Shown here: positions 44,351 through 53,561 of the stretch, one piece after another
How the letters are laid out: every line of letters begins with the position of its first letter
How positions within the stretch are numbered: position 1 is the stretch's first letter
Assembly: GCF_002261185.1 (NCBI RefSeq)
Contig: NZ_NEVQ01000021.1
Span: 172,888 to 236,887, forward strand
From: Bordetella genomosp. 4
GTDB taxonomy: Bacteria > Pseudomonadota > Gammaproteobacteria > Burkholderiales > Burkholderiaceae_B
Length of the DNA: 64,000 nt
Reading direction: 5' to 3'
Made by a program: the position numbers and the translations under genes
Notes under the pieces: model-generated
Database searches by the model: none
Seen by the model: the letters and a program-made list of their open reading frames with translations, nothing else
Told to the model about the DNA's origin: nothing

Positions 44351-45493
44351 TCAGGCCGGGCCTACGTTGGCATACAACGTCGTGTCGCGCGCCATGTCGC
44401 CACTGGCGCGCACGCGTTGTTTGCGCTCGTCGGCAAACGCCAGCATGCGATCAATCGGTTTTTTGGCCAGCCTGCCTAGCTCAGGATCGAGGGTGATAGC
44501 GTTGCGCCCGTGTTCCAACACATCGGCCAGGTTGGACAAAGCATTCATGGCCATCCACGGACAATGGGCGCAACTTTTGCAGGTGGCGCTATTGCCTGCG
44601 GTTGGCGCGGCGATAAAAGTCTTGCCGGGCGCGGCCTCGCGCATCTTGTACAAGATACCCTGATCGGTGGCGACGATGAATGATGCGGCATCGAGCTTGC
44701 GTGCGGCGTCGATCAGTTGTGTGGTGGAGCCGATCACGTCAGCCTGCGCCAGCACCGGCTGTGGCGACTCGGGATGCGCCAGCACTTTGGCCTGCGGGTA
44801 ATCGGTGCGCAGCAGTTCGAGCTCGGTGCCCTTGAATTCGTCATGCACGATGCAAGCGCCCTGCCACAGCAGCATGTCAGCACCCGTCTGGCGCTGCACA
44901 TAATCGCCCAGATGCCGGTCGGGCGCCCACAGAATGCGCTCGCCGCGCGCGTGCAGATCCGCCACGACATCCAGTGCGATAGAAGACGTCACAACCCAAT
45001 CGGCTCTCGCCTTGACCGCAGCACTGGTGTTGGCATAGACGACCACGGTACGGCCCGGATGCGCGTCGCACCAGGCGCTGAAGGCGTCCGGCGAACACCC
45101 CAAGTCGAGCGAGCAGGTGGCCTCTAGATCGGGCATCAGGATACGTTTGCGCGGGCTCAGGATCTTGGCGGTCTCGCCCATGAAACGCACACCGGCCACG
45201 ACCAGCGTGTCGGCCGGATGGTCGCGTCCAAAGCGGGCCATTTCCAGAGAGTCTCCGACACAGCCGCCCGTGGCCTCGGCCAGCTCCTGCAAATCAGCAT
45301 CGACATAGTAGTGAGCCACCAGTACCGCGCGTTCGCGCCGCAACAGTTCGCGAATACGTTCGACTAATGCGGCCTTTTGCGCTGCCTGTAGCGGCTCTGG
45401 CACCTGAGTCCAGGCCTGCGCTACAGGCGTGAGGCCGACAGCAGATTGAGCGGGTAAATCACATTCGACCGTTCCAGGGGCAAGGGTTTCCAT
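44351..45493 (-). CDS. nadA: Quinolinate synthase NadA
   Basis: A 380-residue Fe-S enzyme condensing iminoaspartate with dihydroxyacetone phosphate to quinolinate. Three cluster cysteines lie in [19 protein letters not shown]-neighbouring [13 protein letters not shown] and [13 protein letters not shown]. The substrate motifs [19 protein letters not shown] and [17 protein letters not shown] are present. First gene of the nadA-nadB pair; nadC is not in the window. Two palindromic sites of identical core lie upstream of its ATG. Confidence 0.95.
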   Translation of the reverse strand: METLAPGTVECDLPAQSAVGLTPVAQAWTQVPEPLQAAQKAALVERIRELLRRERAVLVAHYYVDADLQELAEATGGCVGDSLEMARFGRDHPADTLVVAGVRFMGETAKILSPRKRILMPDLEATCSLDLGCSPDAFSAWCDAHPGRTVVVYANTSAAVKARADWVVTSSIALDVVADLHARGERILWAPDRHLGDYVQRQTGADMLLWQGACIVHDEFKGTELELLRTDYPQAKVLAHPESPQPVLAQADVIGSTTQLIDAARKLDAASFIVATDQGILYKMREAAPGKTFIAAPTAGNSATCKSCAHCPWMAMNALSNLADVLEHGRNAITLDPELGRLAKKPIDRMLAFADERKQRVRASGDMARDTTLYANVGPA

Positions 45494-45531
45494 CGCGAAG
45501 TCTCCGTTGGGCGCTGTCTGGGCAGCATGCT

Positions 45532-45554
45532 TATATGCTCAACATGAGCATATA
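45532..45554. promoter_or_regulatory. Operator 1 upstream of nadA
   Basis: Perfect inverted repeat TATATGCTCA-ACA-TGAGCATATA, 40-60 bases upstream of the nadA ATG. It shares the core TATGCT-N7-AGCATA with the second site 47 bases further on. Placement suggests repression of NAD synthesis by a NAD-responsive regulator such as NadQ. The regulator gene is not in the window. Confidence 0.6.
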
Positions 45555-45572
45555 CTGATCAAAAAAAGAGCA

Positions 45573-45607
45573 CAGGCACTTATGCTACCTTTGAGCATAA
45601 GTGCCTG
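45573..45607. promoter_or_regulatory. Operator 2 upstream of nadA
   Basis: Inverted repeat with 14-base perfect arms (45573-45586 and 45594-45607) around a 7-base centre, containing the core TATGCT-N7-AGCATA of operator 1. The core centres are 47 bases apart, about four and a half helical turns, compatible with cooperative binding or looping. As RNA the long arms could also fold into a hairpin. Confidence 0.6.
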
Positions 45608-45723
45608 TAAAGCCCTATTTGTCCGCCGGGTTTCACTCTACTGTCACGTCCCCCTTTTAGGCTTGCATCGGCTTGACGCTCCTCGCGTCGAGCCGTTTTT
45701 TATCCTTCGCAAACCTCGGACCT

Positions 45724-45882
45724 ATGCCCACCCTCTCCTCTATACGCCTATTGGCCGCGTCTATGGCGCTGGCCGTTCTGCTGGCAGCTTGTGGCAGCGG
45801 CGATGACGACGACTCATCGCCCGCGCCCAGCGAGCCCGGCACCGAACAGCCCGCGCAACCCCAGTTGCGCTGCGCGCCCTGA
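45724..45882 (+). CDS. Small putative lipoprotein
   Basis: A 52-residue ORF with a clear lipoprotein signal: MPTLSSIRLLAASMALAVLL followed by AAC, with Cys as lipid acceptor, then GSGDDDDSS and a Pro/Glu/Gln-rich tail. Its TGA overlaps the first possible ATG of the phospholipase gene as TGATG, suggesting translational coupling. The acidic start of the mature part would favour outer-membrane sorting. It may be a truncated relic of a longer lipoprotein. No family recognised. Confidence 0.45.
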   Translation: MPTLSSIRLLAASMALAVLLAACGSGDDDDSSPAPSEPGTEQPAQPQLRCAP

Positions 45883-48161
45883 TGCCTGCCATCCGCCAAC
45901 GACTGCCTCACACACCCATGACCTCTCGCCGCCAATTCCTGCAAACTACCACGGGCGCAGGCCTCGCCGCCGCCGTCCTCGCGACATTCCCACCCAGCAT
46001 CCGCAAAGCACTGGCCATCCCCGCCAACAACAAAACGGGCACCATCAAGGATGTCGAACACGTCGTCATCCTGATGCAAGAAAACCGTTCGTTCGATCAT
46101 TATTTCGGAACGCTCAAAGGCGTACGCGGTTTTGGCGACCGGTTCACAATCCCCATGATCAACAACCGCAAGGTCTGGCAGCAGGAACGCCAAAACGGCG
46201 CGCTCTTGACGCCGTATCATCTGGACAGCACGGCCAATAATGCCCAACGCGTGTCAGGCACGAACCACACGTGGGTCGACAGCCAGGAGGCCTGGGACAA
46301 TGGCCGTATGACCCAATGGCCCCGCTACAAGCAAGACCAATCCATGGGGTATTACAAGGAACGGGAAGTCCCCTTTCAGTTCGCACTGGCCAATGCCTTC
46401 ACGCTCTGTGATGCCTATCACTGCAGCATGCACACGGGCACGGATGCCAACCGCTCGTTCCACCTGACCGGCACCAACGGCCCCACCGCGCAGAACGTCG
46501 CCTACGTGAACAACGAATGGGACTGGATCGCCGGTACGGCGGGCAATGATGAAACCGGCTACACCTGGAAGACCTATGCGGAGAATCTGGAGGATGCAGG
46601 CGTCAGTTGGATCTGCTACCAGAACATGCCCGACGAATGGGGCGACAACATGCTGGGCGCCTTCCGTCAGTTCCGTGCAGCCAATCTGGCGTCGGGCTTT
46701 CCGGTTTCCAGTGGCGGCGAGCCGAATGCGCCGTATGCCGATACGGGCCAAGCGCTGCCGTATCACGCCTACGACGCAGCCACGGACAATCCCGGCAACC
46801 CGCTATACAAAGGCATCGCCAATACTTTGCCCGGCACTACACCCGACACGTATCTGGATGCGTTCCGGCGCGATGTGATCGCAGGCAAGCTGCCGCAAGT
46901 CTCTTGGGTCAATGCGCCCTCGATCTATTGCGAACATCCCGGCCCCTCCAGTCCGGTGCAAGGCGGCTGGTTCATCCAGGAAATTCTGGATGCGCTCACC
47001 GCCAACCCGGAGGTCTGGAGCAAGACAGTCCTGCTGATCAACTTCGACGAGAACGATGGTTTCTTTGACCATGTGCCCTCACCGTCCGCCCCCTCGCGCA
47101 ATGCCGACGGCAGCCTGGCGGGCAAGACCACGCTGTCAGAGGGCGATATGGCGTATGAATACTATACGCAGCCCTCACCCGAAGGCAGTTCAGGCCAGCC
47201 CCCGGCTGACGGACGTGTGTTTGGCCCCGGCCCGCGCGTCCCGCTGTATGTGATTTCCCCCTGGAGCCGCGGCGGCTGGGTCAACTCGCAGGTTTTCGAT
47301 CACACGTCTGTACTGCGCTTCCTGGAGGCGCGTTTCGGTGTACAGGCGCCGCACATCAGCCCATTTCGCCGTGCTGTATGTGGCGATCTGACCAGCGCAT
47401 TCAATTTCGCCACGCCAAACGAAGAAGTGCTGCCTGCGCTGAATGGCCGTCTCACGCGCGCCGACGCCGATCAATTGCGCGATGCTCAGGCTGCCTTGCC
47501 TCAAGTACCGCTACCTACCGATTTGCAGATGCCCCTGCAGGCCAGCGGCACGCGTCCATCGCGCGCGCTGCCCTATGAACTGCACACCAGCGCACGGGCT
47601 GCCGCCGACGGGCAGGTTCAACTGCTGTTCTCCAACACGGGCGCACAGGCCGCCGTGTTTCACGTCTATGACCGCCATCATCTGGACCGCACTCCGCGCC
47701 GCTACACATTAGAGGCCGGCACGACGCTGGACGACACGTGGAATGCGGGCTTGGACAACCTGGGACGCTACGATCTGTGGGTGCTGGGCCCCAATGGCTA
47801 CCACCGTCACTTTGCTGGCGATACCGCCCGCATTGCCGACAGCGGCGCCCAACCGGAAATCCGGGTCTGTTACGACGTCGCGAACGGCAATGTCTATGCA
47901 GAACTGATGAATGGCGGGTCCGCGGATTGCACATTCACGATCACGCCTGTGGCTTATCGCGAGGATGGCCCATGGACTGTCACTGTCGCAGCGGGCGCGC
48001 AGGAGTCCTTGCATTGGGAACTGGCGGACAGCGGCCGTTGGTACGATTTCCAGGTGAAATGCAGCAGCGATGCTGCATTCGTGCGCCGTTTTGCGGGGCG
48101 TGTAGAGACCGGTGAACACTCGGTCAGCGATCCGGCAATGGGCACGGAATCTCAAAGCTAA
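45882..48161 (+). CDS. Phosphocholine-specific phospholipase C (Tat-exported)
   Basis: A 759-residue enzyme of the PlcN/PlcH family that splits phosphatidylcholine to diacylglycerol and phosphocholine. A twin-arginine signal SRRQFLQTTTGAGLAAAVL precedes the phosphoesterase domain: VEHVVILMQENRSFDHYFGTLKGVR in two parts, NDETGYTWKTYAENLEDAG, VLLINFDENDGFFDHV and PRVPLYVISPWSRGGWVNSQ. Two C-terminal beta domains follow (VQLLFSNTGAQAAVFHVYD and DLWVLGPNGYHRHFAGD). Translation may start at 45882, coupled to the small lipoprotein ORF, or at the ATG at 45918 just before the Tat motif. Confidence 0.9.
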   Translation: MPAIRQRLPHTPMTSRRQFLQTTTGAGLAAAVLATFPPSIRKALAIPANNKTGTIKDVEHVVILMQENRSFDHYFGTLKGVRGFGDRFTIPMINNRKVWQQERQNGALLTPYHLDSTANNAQRVSGTNHTWVDSQEAWDNGRMTQWPRYKQDQSMGYYKEREVPFQFALANAFTLCDAYHCSMHTGTDANRSFHLTGTNGPTAQNVAYVNNEWDWIAGTAGNDETGYTWKTYAENLEDAGVSWICYQNMPDEWGDNMLGAFRQFRAANLASGFPVSSGGEPNAPYADTGQALPYHAYDAATDNPGNPLYKGIANTLPGTTPDTYLDAFRRDVIAGKLPQVSWVNAPSIYCEHPGPSSPVQGGWFIQEILDALTANPEVWSKTVLLINFDENDGFFDHVPSPSAPSRNADGSLAGKTTLSEGDMAYEYYTQPSPEGSSGQPPADGRVFGPGPRVPLYVISPWSRGGWVNSQVFDHTSVLRFLEARFGVQAPHISPFRRAVCGDLTSAFNFATPNEEVLPALNGRLTRADADQLRDAQAALPQVPLPTDLQMPLQASGTRPSRALPYELHTSARAAADGQVQLLFSNTGAQAAVFHVYDRHHLDRTPRRYTLEAGTTLDDTWNAGLDNLGRYDLWVLGPNGYHRHFAGDTARIADSGAQPEIRVCYDVANGNVYAELMNGGSADCTFTITPVAYREDGPWTVTVAAGAQESLHWELADSGRWYDFQVKCSSDAAFVRRFAGRVETGEHSVSDPAMGTESQS

Positions 48162-48171
48162 CGCCACAAAC

Positions 48172-48205
48172 AACAACGCCAACTCCGAAGAGTTGGCGTT
48201 GTTTT
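48172..48205. terminator. Terminator between plc and tRNA-Lys
   Basis: A 14-base-pair perfect stem (48172-48185 with 48190-48203) and a CGAA tetraloop, ending in TTTT on the plus strand. It begins 11 bases after the phospholipase stop and lies just past the 3' end of the leftward tRNA gene, so it can serve both transcripts. Confidence 0.8.
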
Positions 48206-48213
48206 GCATCTGG

Positions 48214-48289
48214 TGGTGGGCCCTGCGAGACTCGAACTCGCGACCAACGGATTAAAAGTCCGCTGCTCTACCGACTGAGCTAAAGGCCC
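48214..48289 (-). tRNA. tRNA-Lys (anticodon TTT)
   Basis: A complete 76-base tRNA with encoded CCA. The acceptor stem GGGCCTT/AGGGCCC-type pairing, D-loop AGCTCAGTCGGTAGAGC, anticodon loop CTTTTAA with TTT, and T-loop GTTCGAGTC are all visible on the minus strand. It reads AAA/AAG codons. tRNA 3' ends are common integration sites, but no integrase or duplicated 3' end is seen here. Confidence 0.97.
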
Positions 48290-48404
48290 GACCGAAGCCC
48301 AAGATTATGACGGAACTGATTCAGCCTGTCAAATCTAAAATTACGTTCTTGCTCAAAATACTGTCAACGGCAACGCGGTTGCCATCGACTGATGCTGTCC
48401 CACA

Positions 48405-49202
48405 TTACCAGGCGGCAACCACCGCGCCCTTGAATTTCTCAGCGATAAAGGCCTTGGTAGCGGCACTCTGGTAGATGCTGGCCAGTTTTTTCAGGTCAGC
48501 GCGGTCTTTGTCCTGCTCGCGCACGACCAGCACGTTGGCGTAGGGTGACTCGGAAGACTCGCGCACGATCGCATCCTTGTTGGGATCCAGGCCCGCTTCC
48601 ATGGCGAAATTGGTGTTTACGGCAGAGGCATCGACATCATCCAGCGAACGCGGCAGTTGTGCGGCGTCCAATTCCACAAAACGCAGCTTGCGCGGGTTTT
48701 CCGTGATGTCGATCGGGGTCGCTTTCAGGCCCGCATCCGGGTTCAGCTTGATCAGTCCCTGTTGTTGCAACAGCAGCAAGGCCCGCCCACCGTTGGTCGG
48801 ATCATTGGGGATACCGATCTGCGCGCCCTCTTTCAGCTCGTTCAGGTTCTTGACCCTTTTGCTGTAGATGCCGATGGGGAAAATCACTGTCTTGCCGATG
48901 CTGACCAGTTTGTAGCCGCGGTCCGCATTGGCCGAATCCAGGTAGGGCTGATGCTGGTAGCTGTTCATATCCAGGTCGGCCGCGGACAGCGCAGCGTTGG
49001 GCTGCACGTAGTCGCTGAACTCGATGATCTGCACTTGCAGGCCTTGTTTGGCAGCCTCTGCCTTGACCACGTCAAAGATCTGCGCGTGCGGGCCGGCCGT
49101 CACGCCTACCTTGAGCGGTTTGTCTTGAGCGAGCGCCGGCTGGGCCACGACTGCCGCACCCAGGGCCAATGCGGCCAATGATTTGAAAAACTTGATGCTC
49201 AT
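48405..49202 (-). CDS. metQ: D-methionine ABC transporter substrate-binding protein MetQ
   Basis: A 265-residue NlpA-family binding protein with signal MSIKFFKSLAALALGAAVVA (cleavage near ALAQD, no lipobox Cys) and the family start KVGVTAGPHAQIFDVVKAEA, ADLDMNSYQHQPYLD, IPNDPTNGGRALLLLQQQGL and NTNFAMEAGLDP. It captures methionine in the periplasm. Last gene of metNIQ, 15 bases after metI. Confidence 0.93.
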   Translation of the reverse strand: MSIKFFKSLAALALGAAVVAQPALAQDKPLKVGVTAGPHAQIFDVVKAEAAKQGLQVQIIEFSDYVQPNAALSAADLDMNSYQHQPYLDSANADRGYKLVSIGKTVIFPIGIYSKRVKNLNELKEGAQIGIPNDPTNGGRALLLLQQQGLIKLNPDAGLKATPIDITENPRKLRFVELDAAQLPRSLDDVDASAVNTNFAMEAGLDPNKDAIVRESSESPYANVLVVREQDKDRADLKKLASIYQSAATKAFIAEKFKGAVVAAW

Positions 49203-49217
49203 GAAATACCTTCCTGA

Positions 49218-49871
49218 TTAGCGATGCGACATCCGGCGCACGAGCCAATCGCCCATGCCCTGGACAAACTGCACCAGAACGACCAGCACGACCACGACGG
49301 CCAGCATGACTTCCGGTTGAAAACGTTGGTAGCCGTAGCGGATGCCCACGTCGCCCAAGCCACCGCCGCCGATGGCGCCGGCCATGGCGGAATAGCCGAT
49401 CAGGCTGATGATGGTCACGATCGTGGCGGCCACCAGCCCCGGCAAGGATTCCGGCAACAGGACTTTGACAATGATCTGCAATGGACTCGCGCCCATGGCG
49501 CGCGCCGCGGTCAACAACCCAGAGTCGACCTCGCGCATGGCGTTTTCAGCGATGCGGGCCATGAATGGAATGGCTGCGACAGACAGAGGCACAATCGCCG
49601 CCGTAGTGCCGATCGAGGTCTGGGCGATAAACCGCGTGAACGGAATGATGGCCACCATCAAAATGATGAAGGGCACGGAACGGGTGATGTTGACGATGGC
49701 CCCCAACACACGGTTGACGGTCAGGTTTTGCAGCATCGCGCCGCGTGCGGTCACCACCAGGATGACACCCAGCGGAATACCGATGATGACAGCAATCAGG
49801 CTGGGCACGCCCACCAGCAGCAGGGTTTCCAGCAGCGAGGTGACGAGCAAGTCGATCAGTTGGGAACTCAT
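49218..49871 (-). CDS. metI: Methionine ABC transporter permease MetI
   Basis: A 217-residue membrane protein with about five hydrophobic spans and the EAA loop ARAMGASPLQIIVKVLLPESLPG. The N-terminus (TSLLETLLLVGVPSLIAVIIGIP) and GAIVNITRSVPFIILMVAIIP match MetI. It overlaps metN by 4 bases. Confidence 0.94.
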   Translation of the reverse strand: MSSQLIDLLVTSLLETLLLVGVPSLIAVIIGIPLGVILVVTARGAMLQNLTVNRVLGAIVNITRSVPFIILMVAIIPFTRFIAQTSIGTTAAIVPLSVAAIPFMARIAENAMREVDSGLLTAARAMGASPLQIIVKVLLPESLPGLVAATIVTIISLIGYSAMAGAIGGGGLGDVGIRYGYQRFQPEVMLAVVVVLVVLVQFVQGMGDWLVRRMSHR

Positions 49872-50917
49872 GGGGCGATGTCTTCTACGGAAATATCTAA
49901 TGCGGCCAAGGTGGCCAACGCCTGGCTGACGGCGTCAGGCGTGCCTTGTACCAATACAAACAAGGTGCCGACGGCAACCCCCTGGATGTCTTCGACGCGA
50001 GCCTGAACCAGGCTGACATCCAGCGCGTGCTGACGCGTCAGGTCGGATAACAGCGTGCCAGCCGACGCGCCGCCTGCCAGACGAATACGCAGCAGACGCG
50101 CCTGCGTCCCTGGCCGTGCGGCCGCCATTTCCGCCATGCGCGCATGTGTAGCCGCCAAGGTGGCGTCGGTCAGGTCGGAGGCAGTCGCAGCCGATACCAT
50201 CGCGCTGGTCACCTCGTGCTTGGGTGAGGCAAAAATGTCCTGTGTTCTGCCGGACTCGACCACTTGGCCATGCGACAACACCGCCACGCGGTCGCAAATC
50301 TCGCGCACGACCTCCATCTGGTGCGTGATCATGACCACGGTCACGCCCGTTTTCTGGTTGATATCCCGCAGCAAAGCCAAAATATTGTGCGTGGTTTCCG
50401 GATCCAGCGCCGAGGTCGCCTCGTCGCTCAGCAGCACATCGGGGTCGTTGGCCAGGGCTCGCGCAATCCCCACGCGCTGTTTCTGTCCGCCACTGATCTG
50501 GCTGGGGTAGCGATCGCGCAGATGTTCCAACCCGACCAGCGCCAGCAGGCGCTCGACTTTGGCCGGAATCTGATCGCGCGGCACGCCTGCGATCTCCAGA
50601 GGCAAGGCCACGTTGCCGTACACCGTACGGCGGGCCAGCAAGTTAAAGCCTTGAAAGACCATGCCAATACGGCGGCGTTGGTTGCGCAGTTCGGTCTCGT
50701 CCAGGCAGGTCAGCTCGGTACCGCCGATGGAGATCTGGCCGCTGTCGGGACGCTCCAGCAAATTAATGCACTGGACCAGCGTGCTTTTTCCCGCCCCGCT
50801 GGGGCCGATGATGCCGAAGACCTCGCCCTGTTCGATCTGCAGGCTGATGTCGCGCAGCGCCTCAAAGCGGCCGTGCGGCGTCGCGTAAGTCTTCGATAGA
50901 TGTTGGATGTGAATCAT
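49868..50917 (-). CDS. metN: Methionine ABC transporter ATP-binding protein MetN
   Basis: A 349-residue ATPase with Walker A GPSGAGKST, signature ISGGQKQRVGIARALA, Walker B VLLSDEATSALDPETT and H-loop MITHQMEVV. The C-terminal 100 residues are the NIL domain that senses methionine and blocks transport. First gene of metN-metI-metQ. No methionine riboswitch or obvious MetJ box was seen upstream. Confidence 0.95.
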   Translation of the reverse strand: MIHIQHLSKTYATPHGRFEALRDISLQIEQGEVFGIIGPSGAGKSTLVQCINLLERPDSGQISIGGTELTCLDETELRNQRRRIGMVFQGFNLLARRTVYGNVALPLEIAGVPRDQIPAKVERLLALVGLEHLRDRYPSQISGGQKQRVGIARALANDPDVLLSDEATSALDPETTHNILALLRDINQKTGVTVVMITHQMEVVREICDRVAVLSHGQVVESGRTQDIFASPKHEVTSAMVSAATASDLTDATLAATHARMAEMAAARPGTQARLLRIRLAGGASAGTLLSDLTRQHALDVSLVQARVEDIQGVAVGTLFVLVQGTPDAVSQALATLAALDISVEDIAP

Positions 50918-51112
50918 GGCGTTGCGATTGTGGAGGATCGCGTTTCTAAAGAGAACGACTGTTTCGTCTCTTTTTAATAACTTTTAGAAATATAAACGCC
51001 CCAATTACGAACTTGTCCCCCACCGGCAAGCAGAGGTCATGGACGAATCACTGGGAACAGCAGGATCGGCGTCCATCAGCGTTTGCCGCCAATGGACGCC
51101 GTGAGACGCGGA

Positions 51113-53338
51113 TTATCGAGCGCGCGAGATGCGGACTTCGGCGCCGCGGCGTTTGACTTCCAACCCCTCGGAGGGCAGGATGCGCAGGCCTTCGAGGCCC
51201 TTGATATAGCTGGACCCCTGCATTTGCATGACACGGATCTTGTTACGCATCACCACGGGGTTGTGTACCGGCATGCCAAACATCCAGACCTCGTCCAGAA
51301 TGCGTGCCGAGTTGAACTCGCCCGCATGCTGCGCCACAGGGCCCAGACACAACATATGCCCTTCGCGGCCAAAGACGGGGTATTTATCCGTTCCCCACTC
51401 CACGGCCAAGGTGGTGCCGCCCTCGTAGCGATAGCCGGTGTTCAAATCCCACCAGGCATCGCCCTTGGGCAGATACACGTTCACGCTATTGCCCGGCTGC
51501 ATCACCGGAGCTACCAGCAAGGCTGGCCCCAACAAATACTGCAGGTCCCAATTGTGAGCCTCGGGGTCATGCGGAAAGCTCAACGCCATCGAGCGCTGCA
51601 CCGGCAGCCCGGTGCGCGCCGAGTCTTCGATCGCGCCCAGGACATACGGGACCAGCCGGTAACGCCATTGCAGCCAGGTGCGAGCCTGCTCAAGCGCCTC
51701 GTCGCCAAACGCCCAGGGCATCAAGCCAGGAACGCCTTGGAAGCAGAAATTTGCGGAAAATACGCCAACGGTCAGCCAGCGCAGATAAAGCTCGGCGCTC
51801 ATGTCATCGAGCGGCGCTTTGGCCGAACCGATGTTGTGCACCTGCACCGGCACCCCGCTCGCCCCAATGGACAACGCGGTGCGCAAGGTCTGCTCCAGCC
51901 CGGCCCAGTCGTTGGTGACCTGCGGGCCGAGCTGCCACGGCAGGCGCTGGGCCGCCGGGAACAAATCGGTGCTGGGCACGACTCCCTCGGGAGGTACCTT
52001 GTGGCCAGCGACAGCTTCGAACAAGGCGCGCCGTGCCAGCAACGGATATTGGGAACGCAGGATCGCGCCGCTGTCGCCATTGCGTGCGCTGACATCATCA
52101 GGAATGGCGATCTGCGCATCACAGACAGGAGCGTCCAGGCCGTCCTCGATCAATTGGCGATGGCGCTCGATCCACAGGTTATAGACGTCGCGATAGGTCA
52201 GGTCCAGCAAGCCATAGGGCCGGCCGGCTGTGGCTTCGTTGCCGTCGAAAACCTGGGCACTGCCGTCATCGCGGGTCAGTAGCCAGCCACGATCCTCGAG
52301 TTCCTCGAACAGGGGGCTGGACTGGATGACGCCAGGGAAACCGGTTGCGGCAACGTGAACGTGGTGCTTGTGAAACAGCGCCAGCATCTGTTTGGCATCC
52401 GGGAAACGCTGAGCGTCCCATTCGAAGACAGCCTTGTCGGACTGGAATCCCCAGGCCGAGGGAGCGGCCAGTTTGACGGCATCCAGCGGCAACTGCAGCT
52501 CGCGCATCCGCTCGACCAATGCGGCGGTCTCGGTGGGCATCTCGCCCTCGGCCTGCTGCAGCCAAGCGCCCATCGCCCACAGCACGGGTTGGCCGGCACG
52601 GCCGGTCAACGCGGTGTATTGGTTCAGGATCTCGGCAGGGTCACCGACGAACAGGAACATGTCCAGCACGGTGTCTTCGACACTGAGCGTATAAGCAGAT
52701 ACCGTCGGCGCAACCCCCAGATCGTGGTGCACGCGATGCATCGTATTGACATAGATCCCCCATCCGCGCGGGCTCCAGGCCAGCGGCAGCGCACGATGAT
52801 CCGGGTCGTCGGAAACGATGGCTTCTTCGCGGCGATTCAGGTCGCCGGAGGTCTCGCCCAAACCATAGAGGCGTTCATCGGCCTGCAGGGCGAATGCCGC
52901 GCTCCAGACGGCGTCATCCGCCTCATCCAGCGCATCGTGGCCAAAAGCGGGCTCGTGCTCGGAGATATCCGAGGCGAGCACCTGCGACTCGCCACGATAC
53001 AAGGCGATCCGCACCGGATCGGTCTGAATATCGAGCGAGATCTCGCCCTGAGCGATACGCCAGCCCTTGCCGTCGTCTTGGGGCGTGACAGTACACTCGC
53101 CTACGGCTTCTTGGCGAGCCAGCAACATTTCCGCAACGGCGCGTACGCGCGCGCTGGGTTTTTCTTCATTCAGGACACTCGCCTGGCCGCAGCGCAGGCG
53201 AAAGACACCAGGCGCATGCGCCTCGACTACCAGGTGCAACCCGTCACCCGCGTCAAAATCGATGCGGCTCGGGCGTGACGACAGCAACTCGACGGACTCG
53301 AGCTGGGTAGTATGGGCAAAGTCGAACTTGGGCGGCAC
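51113..53338 (-). CDS. Divergent glycoside hydrolase family 31 protein
   Basis: A 741-residue GH31 (alpha-glucosidase/alpha-xylosidase fold) protein. An N-terminal beta domain precedes the barrel: VLWAMGAWLQQAEGEMPTET, KQMLALFHKHHVHVAATGFP, GLLDLTYRDVYNLWIERHR. The nucleophile Asp aligns with VCDAQIAIPDDVSARNGDSG (YicI: KTDFGE...), and the acid/base Asp with QVTNDWAGLEQTL. The Glu after the nucleophile and the conserved HDIGGF (here HNIGSA) are changed. No signal peptide, so cytosolic. It stands alone without transporter genes, and its substrate may differ from standard alpha-glucosides. Confidence 0.82.
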   Translation of the reverse strand: MPPKFDFAHTTQLESVELLSSRPSRIDFDAGDGLHLVVEAHAPGVFRLRCGQASVLNEEKPSARVRAVAEMLLARQEAVGECTVTPQDDGKGWRIAQGEISLDIQTDPVRIALYRGESQVLASDISEHEPAFGHDALDEADDAVWSAAFALQADERLYGLGETSGDLNRREEAIVSDDPDHRALPLAWSPRGWGIYVNTMHRVHHDLGVAPTVSAYTLSVEDTVLDMFLFVGDPAEILNQYTALTGRAGQPVLWAMGAWLQQAEGEMPTETAALVERMRELQLPLDAVKLAAPSAWGFQSDKAVFEWDAQRFPDAKQMLALFHKHHVHVAATGFPGVIQSSPLFEELEDRGWLLTRDDGSAQVFDGNEATAGRPYGLLDLTYRDVYNLWIERHRQLIEDGLDAPVCDAQIAIPDDVSARNGDSGAILRSQYPLLARRALFEAVAGHKVPPEGVVPSTDLFPAAQRLPWQLGPQVTNDWAGLEQTLRTALSIGASGVPVQVHNIGSAKAPLDDMSAELYLRWLTVGVFSANFCFQGVPGLMPWAFGDEALEQARTWLQWRYRLVPYVLGAIEDSARTGLPVQRSMALSFPHDPEAHNWDLQYLLGPALLVAPVMQPGNSVNVYLPKGDAWWDLNTGYRYEGGTTLAVEWGTDKYPVFGREGHMLCLGPVAQHAGEFNSARILDEVWMFGMPVHNPVVMRNKIRVMQMQGSSYIKGLEGLRILPSEGLEVKRRGAEVRISRAR

Positions 53339-53561
53339 AGAGCATCCCCCGGCTTAAGCCAAAAAACCGTTAAAAAACGCTATTTTGACGGATTTGGCCC
53401 ACGAAATAAAATCGCTTTCGTTTTTCGGGTCGAATCGCCTGCCCGGACAGCCTGAAAATTCGAACACAAACCGTGGAAATCGGGGTGATTTTCAGTATTT
53501 TTGCCGCGCGGATTCATCCGTTTTATCGAGGCTTCTGGCGCTAACAGCCGCGATCGTGACG

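Noticed and set aside
48214..48289. tRNA-Lys as attachment site of an integrated element
   Set aside because: No integrase gene and no repeated tRNA 3' end seen within the window.
50918..51112. Riboswitch in front of metN
   Set aside because: No SAM-type core or terminator/anti-terminator pair could be recognised in the leader.
51083..52282. Plus-strand frame of 399 codons
   Set aside because: Antisense to the GH31 gene; no motif, His/Gln/Arg-rich.
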